Shown: positions 35,334 to 46,200 of the stretch, piece after piece
How positions within the stretch are numbered: position 1 is the first letter of the stretch
How the letters are laid out: each line of letters opens with the position of its first letter
Assembly (NCBI GenBank): GCA_003996215.1
Contig: QJPP01001701.1
Span: 310,001-374,000 of the forward strand
Origin: Jaltomata sinuosa
Taxonomy: Eukaryota > Streptophyta > Magnoliopsida > Solanales > Solanaceae
DNA: 64,000 nt
Direction of reading: 5' to 3'
Notes under the pieces: generated by a model
The model's database searches: none
Told to the model about the DNA's origin: nothing
Seen by the model: the letters and a program-made list of their open reading frames with translations, nothing else
Made by a program: the position numbers and the translations under genes

Positions 35334-36262
35334 CAAAATCGAATCGCAAACCGAATCAAATCGTAAACCAAACCGAATCGCAAAAAAACACCGACTAGTA
35401 GTTTGGTTTGACTTGGTTTGATGTTGGAAAAAAAATAATCCGATTATAATTGGTTTGGTTTGGTTTTAACTAAAAAAAGTCAAACCAAACCGAACCAACC
35501 CGATATTACATATATATACTATTTTTAAAAATATTTTATACATAAAAAAATTTATTGTGATGTAAATTTATAATTTTTTCTTAAATTTTTCATAGTTTTT
35601 ATCTTTCAACGTATTATTTCAAGTTTAAAGTTGAAATTTTAAATGGTACAATAAGTTTTTATAACCCATAGATATTAGTAACTCAAATAAAGCGCAAATT
35701 AATACTAATGCTAACAAAAAATTATTCAATTCAACACTAGTAATGACAATCATGTTAGATATCTATTCTTTAATTTTGCATAAATACATAAACTAATTTT
35801 ATTTTTTTGTTTAATATTTAGTCATGTAGTTAATACTTATTAGACTTATTTTAGTATGACTTGATGCTTTTAAATTATGATTATTTTTATAATGGCTTAT
35901 TAATATGCAATATTTATTCAATGCGATTTTATTATTTTTTTGATTGAATATTTTATTAATGTCATCACTCATTTATATATTGTGTTATTTTTTTTTAAGA
36001 AATACTTTAGATAGTTGTATTTTGCTAGGACTAAAGAAATATTTAAGGCACAAATTAATTATATGTTTATATGAAGACTTTACCAAAAAAAAATCCGAAA
36101 TAACCCGAAAAATTCGAGGAAATCAAAATAACCCAAAAAAACTCGAGGTTGAAAAACTCGATTTTTATTGGTTTGATTTGGTTTATAAATTTAATAACCC
36201 GACACTAATAATTTGATTTAACTTTTAAAAAAAACAAATCAACCCGATCCATATAACCCTTA
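35334..36262. mobile_element. hAT-type MITE with perfect 8-bp target duplication
   Basis: Starts TAGGGGTGAACAAAATCG and ends ATATAACCCTTA, flanked by ACATGTGT on both sides (35326-35333 and 36263-36270). The 929-bp interior has inverted ends rich in CAAACCGAATC/GGTTTGGTTTG and no transposase. The small open frame at 35944 is not convincing. Confidence 0.88.
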
Positions 36263-36491
36263 ACATGTGTGTTTTATGTAAGTTACCCATAATTCTATTT
36301 AGGCCCGTCAGACCGGTAACCCCACAGAAAAGATTCAAGCATGATTTATTAGGGTGTATTTGTTATTCTTCATATTAATTCGAGTTCATGTGTTTTGCTC
36401 CTATTTCACTCTCTGCAGTAGTTATTTTAGCGTTGAAACTTGGTTAATTTTTTTTTTTGGCTCTTAACAGTAATTTCTAAATGTGTTCCTA

Positions 36492-36736
36492 GGTCTCTGT
36501 TCACTTTTACTTGTCATTTATTTCCTAATTGAATTTTCACTTTTACTTGTCATTGTTGACATATCAAGGAAGGACAACTTTTTTTTTTCTATTTTATCCT
36601 TAGCATTAATTATTTATTCTCCAAACTAATTTCTAGATACAATAGTAACCATCAATTAATATGAGTATTATGATAAAATAACTATGTTAATAATTATTTT
36701 CTTAATGAGTGTGACAAGTAAAAGTGAATGGAGGGA
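36492..36736. mobile_element. Stowaway-like MITE nested in the long-inverted-repeat element
   Basis: The ends TCTGTTCACTTTTACTTGTCA and (right, reverse complement) CTCCCTCCATTCACTTTTAC are inverted repeats, bordered by TA. CTCCCTCC is the classic Stowaway terminus. Confidence 0.7.
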
Positions 36737-36800
36737 GTAATCGTTTATGTTTAAACTAGATACCAAATCCCGTGTTACGCACGTGCCCAATGTTGTAAAT

Positions 36801-37040
36801 TCTAAGATATGTTTGATTTTAATATGCATATATTATTTTATTTAGACTAATGAAATTTTTAGATATGCATGCATTATTTATTTTATTTAAATCAATGAAA
36901 TTTATATAAGAATATTTTATTCTAAGATATGCCTAATTTTGATATGCATATATTATTTTATTTAGATTAATGAAATTTTTAGATATGCATGCATTATTTA
37001 TTTTATTTAAATCAATGAAATTCATATAAAAATATTTTAA
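36801..37040. repeat. Tandem duplication of a 120-bp AT-rich unit
   Basis: Two head-to-tail copies begin TCTAAGATATG at 36801 and 36921 and run with few differences. A third, partial and diverged copy lies near 37205-37290. Just outside are the related hairpin-like phrases CCCGTGTTACGCACG (36768) and CCCGTGCTATGCACGGG (37187). Confidence 0.85.
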
Positions 37041-37815
37041 GTTGTTAATTATTGTGATTTATAATACTTTTAATATAATTTTTTTATTGTTATTTATAAT
37101 ACTTTAATGTAATTTTAAAATATATAATGAGTTGTTAATTATTGTGTTTTATAAAAAAAATTCAGGTAAGAGAAATAAATTAAAATCCCGTGCTATGCAC
37201 GGGCTCAATGTTAATGAATTTTTAGATATGCATACACTATTTTATTTAGATCAACGAAATTCATATAAGAATATGTTAAGTTGTTAATTATTGTGATTTA
37301 TAATATTTTTAATGTATATTTTTTATTGTGATTTATAATACTTTTGATGTAATTTTTAAATATATAATAAATTATTAATTATTGTAATTTATAATACTTT
37401 TAATGGAAGACAAATAAATTAAAATGGAGAAAAATATAAAAAAATTCGAAGTGAAACTCACTGAAATTGGCATGTCGACCGTCTGCTTCCTGCTTCAGCA
37501 GCTAATCATCACTTCTTATATAGTAAAATGTGTAGGAGATGGCTAAAATAAGAACCCAAGCTTCTTGAAATCTGAGGAGAGAAAAAAGAAGAAGAATAAT
37601 TTATTTTTGGACTAGAAATTTTGTAAATGGATAAAGAGAAAAGGAAAAAAAAAAGAATAAAAATCTGATGGTGAGGTGGCATGCCACGTGGCGTCCACCT
37701 CATCCATAATGTTAAGCCATGTAAAAAAATATTAAAAATAGAGATATTTTTATTAAGTTTATTAACGACAGGATATATTTGACCCTATAATATAATCAGG
37801 AACAAACTTAGGTAA

Positions 37816-38380
37816 GATCCCGAGTTAGAATTGGGCTGGGTCGAGTCTCGAGTCAGTCGAGGGCAAGGTGGTAGGTTTAGGGGCTACATGTTAGGGGTAT
37901 TTGGGTGGATTAGGCGGTGGGGTGGGAGGTGGTGAGGTTGAAAGATGATTTAGAAAAAGTTTTGTATATTTTTAGTAAAGAAGTCATTTTCCTTAAATTA
38001 GAAAAAAATATGTTGATTTGAAAAAGATTTAAGGGAACAGACAAGTAAAAAATTTGAAACCTATATACCGGTTGCTCATACAATAAGCACTAAGCACCCT
38101 CCATCATCAGTTTTAAAATTACCAATTTAAATTATGAAATGAGTAAAAAGGTGAGAGCTACTATGACCTAGGAAGAGGTGAAAAAAAGAAGTGCAACTCC
38201 AACCATTTAGGTCGTGGGTGGTTGGACGAATGGTCAAAGAAAAGACAAAAAGAGGGCCCAAATCTCGAAGCTTTTTGTGTTTTGGCAACTGGGTGGAAGC
38301 TTCAGCAGAATGAATACTTTACTCACCCACTACTAGTTATTTTATTCAATTGAATGATGCTTTTGTTCTAATACTATATC
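37816..38380. other. Upstream region of the receptor kinase gene
   Basis: The first 230 bp hold a G-rich stretch like the MITE blocks described at 26-27 kb (GGCGGTGGGGTGGGAGGTGG near 37912). The remainder is ordinary AT-rich promoter-like DNA with a GGTCAA core (the complement of TTGACC, a W-box core) near 38233. No ORF. Confidence 0.5.
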
Positions 38381-38382
38381 TC

Positions 38383-38390
38383 TATATATT
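38383..38390 (+). promoter_or_regulatory. Probable TATA box of the receptor kinase gene
   Basis: TATATATT lies 87-94 bp before the ATG, the only good TATA in the last 150 bp. A start site about 30 bp downstream would give a leader of roughly 60 bases. A TTGACC W-box core follows at 38430, probably inside the leader. These are inferences from motif and spacing. Confidence 0.5.
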
Positions 38391-38476
38391 GATTTTTATG
38401 GATTTGTCATTTTCCTCCCACCTCCAATGTTGACCAAACATTTGAAAATCAACCCCCACTTTTTCCGGGAATAATC

Positions 38477-41400
38477 ATGCAGTTATCCCATTTTCCGACC
38501 GGCATCTTCACCGGGAAACGGTCCCTTTATCTCATTCTGCTACTTAATTTCATACCCATTTTGGTAACTTCACAATCTCCGGCCACCACTGAACGTGACA
38601 CACTACTGAAGATAAAGCGTCAATGGGGTAACCCATTATCACTCAACTCATGGAACTCAACTTCCTCGCCTTGTAGCTGGCCGGAAATCGAGTGCGATGA
38701 CGGAAAAGTCACCGGAATAATACTTTATGATAAAGACATCACTGTTGAAATTCCAAGTTCCATTTGTGACCTCAAAAATCTTACTTTTCTCAATCTTGGG
38801 TTGAATTATCTTCCCGGGAAATTCCCAACTTTTCTATACAACTGTTCCAATCTGCAGCATTTGGATCTTTCCCAGAATTACTTTGTGGGTCCCATCCCGG
38901 AGGATATTCACCAGCTTCGGAAACTCCAGTATCTTGATCTGAGTGGCAACAATTTCACCGGAGATATCCCGCCGTCCATCGGAAATTTGACGGAGCTGCA
39001 GAGCTTGTTCATGCATAGTAACCTGTTTGATGGAACTTTTCCGGCAGAAATAGGAAACTTAGCCAATCTTGAAAATCTGGGTTTGGCGTTTAATCCGTTT
39101 TCTCCGACAAGAATACCGCCGGAGTTCGGAAAGCTGAAGAAAATGAAGTATATTTGGATGAGGGAGGCGAATTTGATCGGTGAAATCCCTGGAAGTTTCG
39201 GGGATTTTCAAAGTCTTGAGCATATTGATTTTGCTTACAACAAACTGGTAGGAGAAATTCCATCTGGGCTGTTTATGTTGAAGAATTTGACGTTGATGTA
39301 CTTGTACAGTAATCATCTTTCGGGTCCGATCCCTGAAACTTTTGAGTCGTCAAAATTGATTGAACTCGACGTTTCCACCAACAATTTGACAGGGACAATC
39401 CCTGAAAGGTTTGGAGAATTTAAACACTTGGAGATTCTGAATCTTTTCTCAAACCAATTGTATGGACCAATCCCAGAAAGCATAGCCAAGATTCCAACTC
39501 TGAAGGAATTCAAAGTGTTCAGGAATAAATTGAATGGGAGTTTACCATCTGAAATGGGACTTCATTCAAAGCTTGAAGCTTTTGAAGTTTCACTGAATTC
39601 CTTTACTGGAAACTTGCCACAGCATTTGTGTGCGGGAGGAACTCTCTTTGGTGCAGTAGCTTATGTTAACAATTTATCTGGTGAAATACCAAAATCACTG
39701 GGAACTTGCTCTACTTTACGTACAATCCAGCTCTACAAGAATCAGTTTTCCGGTGAGATTCCGTCTGGAGTTTGGACTTTGGTTAACATGACAAGTTTGC
39801 TATTGAGTGATAACTCATTTTCCGGGGAGCTACCGAGCAAAGTTGCCTTCAATTTTACGCGGTTAGAGATCAGTAACAACAAGTTTTCTGGTGAAATTCC
39901 GGTGGAAATATCTTCTTGGGATAGTTTAATGGTACTTCTAGCAAGTAACAATTCATTTTCAGGTCAGATTCCAGTGGAATTGACTAGTCTTTCTCAGATA
40001 ACGCAGCTAAAGCTTGATGGTAATTCATTGTCTGGAGAACTTCCAGCCAATATAATATCATGGCAATCTTTGTCAATATTGGATCTTGCTAGGAACAAAC
40101 TCTCTGGCAAGATTCCAGCAGCTATAGGCTTAATCCCTGATCTTGTTGCTCTAGATTTGTCTAAGAATCAACTTTCAGGTCCAATTCCACCTCAACTAGG
40201 TGTAAGAAGGATCACTAGCCTTAACCTATCTTCCAATCAACTTACTGGAACAATCCCTGATGCATTTGCTAACCTAGCCTTTGAAAACAGTTTCTTGAAC
40301 AATCCCAGCCTTTGTGCCACCAACTCACTTCCATATCTTCCAAGTTGTAATGCCAACGTCAGCAATTCCAAAAGATTGTCCCATAGAGTTCTTGCCCTGA
40401 TTCTAGTCCTTGCAATCGCAGTTTTCCTATTTACTATTGTATCGACCTTGTTCATGGTTAGGGACTACAGGAGGAAGAAGCATAAGCGCGATGTTGCAAG
40501 CTGGAAGTTGACTTCGTTCCAGAGGTTGGATTTCACAGAGGCAAACATTTTGTCAAGTTTGACAGAAAATAACATGATTGGAAGTGGTGGATCAGGTAAG
40601 GTGTACAAAATTTCCATTGGCAGACCTAACGAATATGTTGCTGTGAAGAGGATTTGGAGTGATAGGAAAGTAGACTACATTCTGGAGAGAGAATTCTTGG
40701 CTGAGGTTCAGATATTGGGATCAATTAGACATTCCAATATAGTGAAGTTATTGTGTTGTATTTCAAGCGAGGATTCAAAGTTGCTCGTTTACGAGTACAT
40801 GGTAAATCATAGTCTTGATAGATGGCTTCATGGAAAGAAGAGAATTTCCTTAAGTAATAAAGTCATGGATTGGCCAAAAAGATTGGAGATTGCCATTGGA
40901 GCTGCTCAAGGACTTTGTTATATGCACCATGACTGCACTCCACCAATCATTCATCGCGATGTAAAATCAAGCAATATCTTGTTGGATTCTGATTTCACAG
41001 CCAAAATAGCTGATTTTGGCTTAGCCAAGATTTTAGAGAAGAAAGGAGAGCTTAACACCATGTCTGCTGTTGCGGGTTCCTTTGGTTATATAGCTCCAGG
41101 TAAAAGCAGTGACCCCTTTACCTCAATTTCTTTAACATTATGAAAGTATGACTAATGAAGAATTTACTGTTTGGTTACAGAGTATGCTTATACAACGAAA
41201 GTGAATGAGAAGATTGATATCTATAGCTTCGGGGTGGTGCTATTGGAGCTAGTGACAGGAAGACAACCAAATTTCGGGGAAGAGCATACAAGCCTGGCAG
41301 AATGGGCATGGAAGCAGCACGGAGAAGGGAACAATGCCATCGATAATATGTTAGATACAGATATCAAGGAAGCATGTTACTTGGAAGAAATGAAGACGGT

Positions 41401-41653
41401 ATTCAGACTCGGGCTTATATGCACAAGCAACTTACCTGCAAGCAGGCCTTCCATGAAAGAGATTCTGCAGATACTTCATCGATGCAAGTCCTTTAGGTAT
41501 TCTGGAGGAAAATCACCAGATCAAGAGTATGATGTTGCTCCCCTCCTTGGCGGCAACAACAGCGAAAAGTACATTGCAAGTTACAAACGTATTAATTCCA
41601 ATAAGGTAATAGATGATAGTAGTGATGATGGTCTAATAATTTCCAGTGTGTAA
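38477..41653 (+). CDS. LRR receptor-like kinase, subfamily XI, HSL3-like
   Basis: Coding join 38477-41099 and 41181-41653, 1031 codons. In order: signal peptide (about residues 1-33), Cys pair CSWPEIEC, roughly 21 leucine-rich repeats, a C-terminal cap (LCATN...SC) and a transmembrane helix at about 638-661. The Ser/Thr kinase domain follows at about 695-975, then a 55-residue tail. Kinase hallmarks are complete: glycine loop IGSGGSGKVY (about 701), VAVKRIW (Lys about 724), HRDVKSSN (about 826), DFGLAK (about 846) and APEY split by the intron. It is an RD kinase at the plasma membrane and should bind a secreted peptide. Repeat phrasing (FGKLKKMKYIW, NNPSLCA, VRDYRRK) is closest, from memory, to Arabidopsis At5g25930 (HSL3, receptor for CTNIP/SCREW peptides). 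No defects seen. The gene converges on the poly(A) polymerase gene. Confidence 0.93.
41100..41180 (+). other. Single intron of the receptor kinase gene
   Basis: 81 bp, GTAAAAGC...GGTTACAG, after the first base of the Glu codon in APEY. Reading straight through gives a stop at 41141-41143 and would lose the kinase C-lobe. Splicing restores APEYAYTTKVNEKIDIYSFG. An intron at this site is typical of LRR-RLK subfamily XI. Confidence 0.93.
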
Positions 41654-43221
41654 TATTGGAGATAGGCAGCAAGTGCAAAATTTGCAATAGATTGAGATAC
41701 CAATGTAATCTGAGTCCTTGTAAAATGATCTTAAACTATAGGTCCACTAGAATAGTGCCACTAAGTACAAGCTTGAGCATGTTGTAAAAATAGAAGACCC
41801 TATAATATAAGAATGTTGTTTTCCCAGTGTACTTTTGAATTTTAACACCCCTATTTATTTACTGCTTGTAGGCTGAGTGAAATGCATCATTTAACTATTG
41901 CTTGTTATGTAGATTGTAAGAAAGTGGAAAATTGCAAAATGAAATTGCCAATTTAATCAGAGTAAAATGACAGTAGAGTATGTCTAGAGAATAGTCCATG
42001 AAGTAGACTACTCTAATAAGTTAGCATGTTGTAACTCTTAATTCCTTTTGAAACAGAACAAATCAACTATTCAGACACTGCTCCACATTTTCATTTGTAG
42101 AGATAGTCGTCTTTCATAACAAGATTTTGAAATGGTGTGTCATGCTATAATCGAACACTTCCATCGTGTTGGAAGCAAACAATTCCGAAGAAGGAATAGA
42201 TTAGATACCTGAAACTACTACTTGTTCAAGCAAAAATGACTAAATTTAATCAAGCCTAACTTCAGATACCGCATGTTTGAAGTTGTTCCAAAGTGGATAG
42301 ACTTACAATTTTTACGCACTACTTAAATGATGATCAAAATCAGGTATATGTGCACGTCAGTACTTCTGTACAAGAGGAGGACGCAAGTTCCATTTTACTA
42401 TTCGTCATTTGGAAATCGAGCACAACTAGCGGGGGAAATCCCATAATGTCTCCATCTGGATAGGATAAGAGACTGTCGAGACCTTATCCCCAGAAAATGT
42501 CTGAAAAGAGAAATTTCTCATCACCTACAGAGGAATATGATATGCATCTAACTACAAATATATCAGATTTTTACTATATTCAAGTACTGAAAGTTCAAAC
42601 AAAATAGTACCATCTACGAAAAATAAGGCTTGCTACATCACAATATAAGGAAACAGTCTTGTCTAGATCCTCGAAAGAAAAAAGTAGTCACTACCCTGTT
42701 TTACACTTCTTTTATAAACATCCACATGCTATTTGTTTTCCACATCATCTGCGAGGTTCTTGACAAATGAAGCAGATTAGACCCACGAGTGTATTCAAGA
42801 TCTTCTCAACGCTGGCTCTTTGACTGCAACAATAAGCAAGACATTGGTTTAACTTCCAACTCAAGGCACAACTCCTTTTCTTCACTTTTTTATCCTTTTT
42901 AGTTTGTTTGTTTTTTTTGGCTTTTTGAGAGGGGAGGGGGTGTTAGAAAGGCACAGATTCTCATCTCTAAAACTCCTTCATCCAACTTCAAATTTGGGGC
43001 TCGAAGACAAATCCACACACCATAATCTACAACCTCATCTCACATTAAAACATGAGTTTGGAGACTAATCCAAACACCTCAACCATACCATCTTCCAAGC
43101 AGGCATTTTCGCAACCGCGCTTGTTTCAAAATTTAAGCTGTTGATTCCAGACTCAACCTGCTAGAGAGAAACCATGACAGCAACAAAGCAAGAAAGCATA
43201 AAGATAACATAACCTATCAAA
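41654..43221. other. Intergenic region between two converging genes
   Basis: Holds the 3' untranslated regions of both neighbours. AATATAAG-type polyadenylation-like sequence lies near 41812 on the plus strand. I see no ORF, RNA gene or recognisable mobile element. A 17-bp G-rich run near 42935 is the only compositional feature. Confidence 0.5.
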
Positions 43222-46200
43222 TCATAAAACACAGGTCCTCAGAAACACATGCCTTATTGCAGCCTCCTGCACAGCCTCCGAGTTTGTCCCATCTTGGGGT
43301 TCCATTGCCCTTGCTAGAGAAAGATTTGGCTAGAAAACGGAAAATGATAAACAGTGAGTAAGTTCTCCATCCTGAAATACCAAACATAAAGCCAGCTGCA
43401 GAAGAAGTCTTAGCAAGACGTGTATAACCCATGTTCATAGCTAATTAGGGAAGAAAGCTAGTCATAAACACCACCATATATTAGTCAGACTTCCTGAGTA
43501 AACCAATCAAATTTAAATAGAAATGATTTTCAAAAAAGAAAAAGGGAATGAAAAACATTGCTTTTCAAGGAGCCGAGTATTGTCTGATCATAATCCAAAA
43601 TCATGACATATTCCCCATCTTGTTTTTTCAAGATTGGCATGAGTCTTGACACGCTTACAATCAAAGAAACCAACTTCATGAATTTTCCAATACACAACTG
43701 ATGATATGCCCAGCTCTTCGATAGTCATAATAACCCAACAAAACGAAAATGAGATTGAACACCGGAAAATAGGCATGTGAACAGTAATAATGGGAACTCT
43801 TTTTTCTTTGAAAAGATAATAATGGAAACTCATAAATGATGTATAGCTTTGATGAGGAAGTGGTAAAAATGGACAAAGAAACTTTTGCACTCCACCTGTG
43901 ACTTCTCGGCCAAGCCATTACCCAATACTCCATTTCCACTTAGACATCCATCCCCTAGTTGTGAAATCTGGTTGGCCAAGCTTATATCACCCTGAAAGGA
44001 CTCTTAGCTCTCACTATCTTCAACACTTCCATAAATCACTGTCATCAGCTACAATTCAAGAGCCGAAACACGCAAACAGAGAGACTCACCTCGCAAGTGA
44101 GGTTCTGAATGTTGGAATTTGATGCAGGAACTCTCTTGAAACTTTCTGCGCAACCAGTCTGAATGCATGGTTCATTGAGCTGCCCAACATTATCCTGATG
44201 AAGTGATCCCAAAATCTCCCCCTTGCCATCATTCTGCAAGACTTGAAAAGTCTGGACGTCTCTAATGCATATGTCTTCACACGGACTGAGCACCTCCTTG
44301 CTTGGGAAGGATTTTGTGTTAGAATTATCTAAATTGACTTCTCTGGAAACTCCGAATAAAGTGGAACCCCTTGACATTGTATAATTTAAACTATCAGGTG
44401 TACAAATGGAACTGTCACTCAGAGAGGCATCATTTCTGCTGCCCAATAGCCTCTGTAATGATTTATCATCGGAACTGTCCATTAGGCAAGAACTCTCAAG
44501 CTCCCTCTGTGACTCATCAGAAACGATAATCTGTGATGATCCATCAGACCAACAAGAACTACCTAGAGGAGAAACAGATCCTATCCTCTGAGGACTGATA
44601 GAAGCACGTTTCCCTGGTTTGCCCAAATTTACATGAACAGTTTCAGCCTCATATTTCCTCTTTGGATGCCTTTCTTCGGGAGACATGCAGCCTTTAGCAA
44701 CTTTCTCAGGAGTACTATGACTTATATTCCTAGGTTGCCTTGGTCTCTTATACCCATCTGGAAAGACAAATGGAGGAATTTGCTTCCTCCGAACATGAGA
44801 TACATAGATATCCATGCCTGGTCTCCAATAACCGTACATGCTTACGTCTTGCTTAAACTCATCGACTGTGCCACGAATATCAAACTGTTGTCCTTCTTGC
44901 ACTTTGACACCCTGTTTCCTCTGCAAGCCCATAAAAAAAGCACAATGTGGACATGGCTTAGATAAGTCTACAAATTCATTAGGATACGGATGGCACTGCA
45001 ACATCCCGTTCGTGTCCCGCTCTATCTGAAATGCATCAAAGGATAAGCATGAGTTCCAGCGATAGAATCATGACAACTGAATCAGATTTTTCCCTAGCAG
45101 AATTCTTTCTTTTCCCTTTAGTACTTACAATTCTCATAGACATAATAAAATCAAACTGAATTAGATTTTTCCCTCCCAGAATTCTTTCTTTCCCATTAGA
45201 TCCTTTAAAAAAAATTATATATAGGGTAGAGGGGGGAGTCAGAAATGGGGAAGGGATTACACGATGGGGAATCGAACTTTCACCTAGTTCAGATAAACCA
45301 ACCAACTGGGCTACTGAGACTCTCCTAATAAGCCAAGTTAGTATTCTTTTCTTCCGTTAGTGCTTACAATTCTCACCTTTAGTGTTAGTTGTCTAAGCCG
45401 GGATTCCACCCAGCCTTTCCAAGCTAGCAAATCATCATTATCTGCTGCTACAATGTCAACCTGCAGATAGTTTTTGTAGACCTCAAAGAAAAGATAATGC
45501 TTAAAAAGCGCGGCCCAGTGTGCTTTATTCAACTCTATCTCCTGGATGACAAAACCAAGTGAAAACAGAAAAACTACCATAAAAATGCGTCAGCAGAGTG
45601 AAAAAGGAAGAAAACAACACTGAACTTTGATGTTGTACCTCACAAATCTTGTTACCAAACTGAAATTGGTCCATCATTACTCGAAGAGTACTTGGCGAGA
45701 CATTGTAGCTAGAGTTCATGCAAGGGTAAGCAGGAGTAATAATTGGCATATGATGGGTTCGGTCTTTAGGATTCTTGCGAGGATCCCAAACAAGAAAACC
45801 AAGTTCATCCTCTTCTATTGGGCATAGCATCACTGGATTTGGCCAACGCCATTGTGTATAAACTCTGAAGAACCTAGAAACAAGCATACTGGGGAGTGCA
45901 TGAGGATAAAATTGGCAAATGCGAGCAACCAAAAGAGCCCAATTCACACCGCCAAGGAATCCGGTAACCTGAATAAGAAAAGAGTGCAGAAGGGGAAAGT
46001 AGAAAATCATGCTCACAAACTGACCAGCTTATGAATACTATAGACAAACCAGTGAGGAGGTTGAGGGAATAAGAACTCACATTGGAATAAACACCACGCC
46101 TTTTTGCCCAAAACTTAAGACATCTAAGAGTTGTGCGGAAGTGCTGCAAAATTTTGAGAAAATCAATATGGAAATTCAATTATCGTTTATAGACATCATA

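Larger units (their letters stand above)
34660..37815. mobile_element. Long-inverted-repeat element, about 3.15 kb, with nested insertions
   Basis: The left arm 34660-34955 and right arm 37553-37815 are inverted copies over about 260-300 bp. Shared blocks include AAGTTTGTCCCTGG, GGATGAGGTGAACGCCAC and TTTCAAGAAGCTTGAG. Between the arms lie a hAT-type MITE (35334-36262), a Stowaway-like MITE (about 36492-36736) and a GGATACAT repeat cluster. No transposase is readable. Long arms without coding capacity suggest a fold-back or Mutator-like non-autonomous element. The left outer border may reach 34625, with the matching right end lost. Confidence 0.75.

Noticed and set aside
38477..41143. Reading the receptor kinase as an 888-codon protein ending after APGKSS
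   Set aside because: That reads into an 81-bp GT-AG intron. Splicing restores the conserved APEY and the kinase C-lobe.
43217..43438. 73-codon minus-strand frame starting MNMGYTRL
   Set aside because: It overlaps the last exon of the poly(A) polymerase gene in the wrong frame. The right frame, entered by an acceptor at 43330, gives the conserved RHVFL end.
44045..45004. Extension of polymerase exon 10 past 44090
   Set aside because: The frame stays open to 44045, but GTGAGT at 44089 is a good donor, and splicing to 43991 preserves phase.
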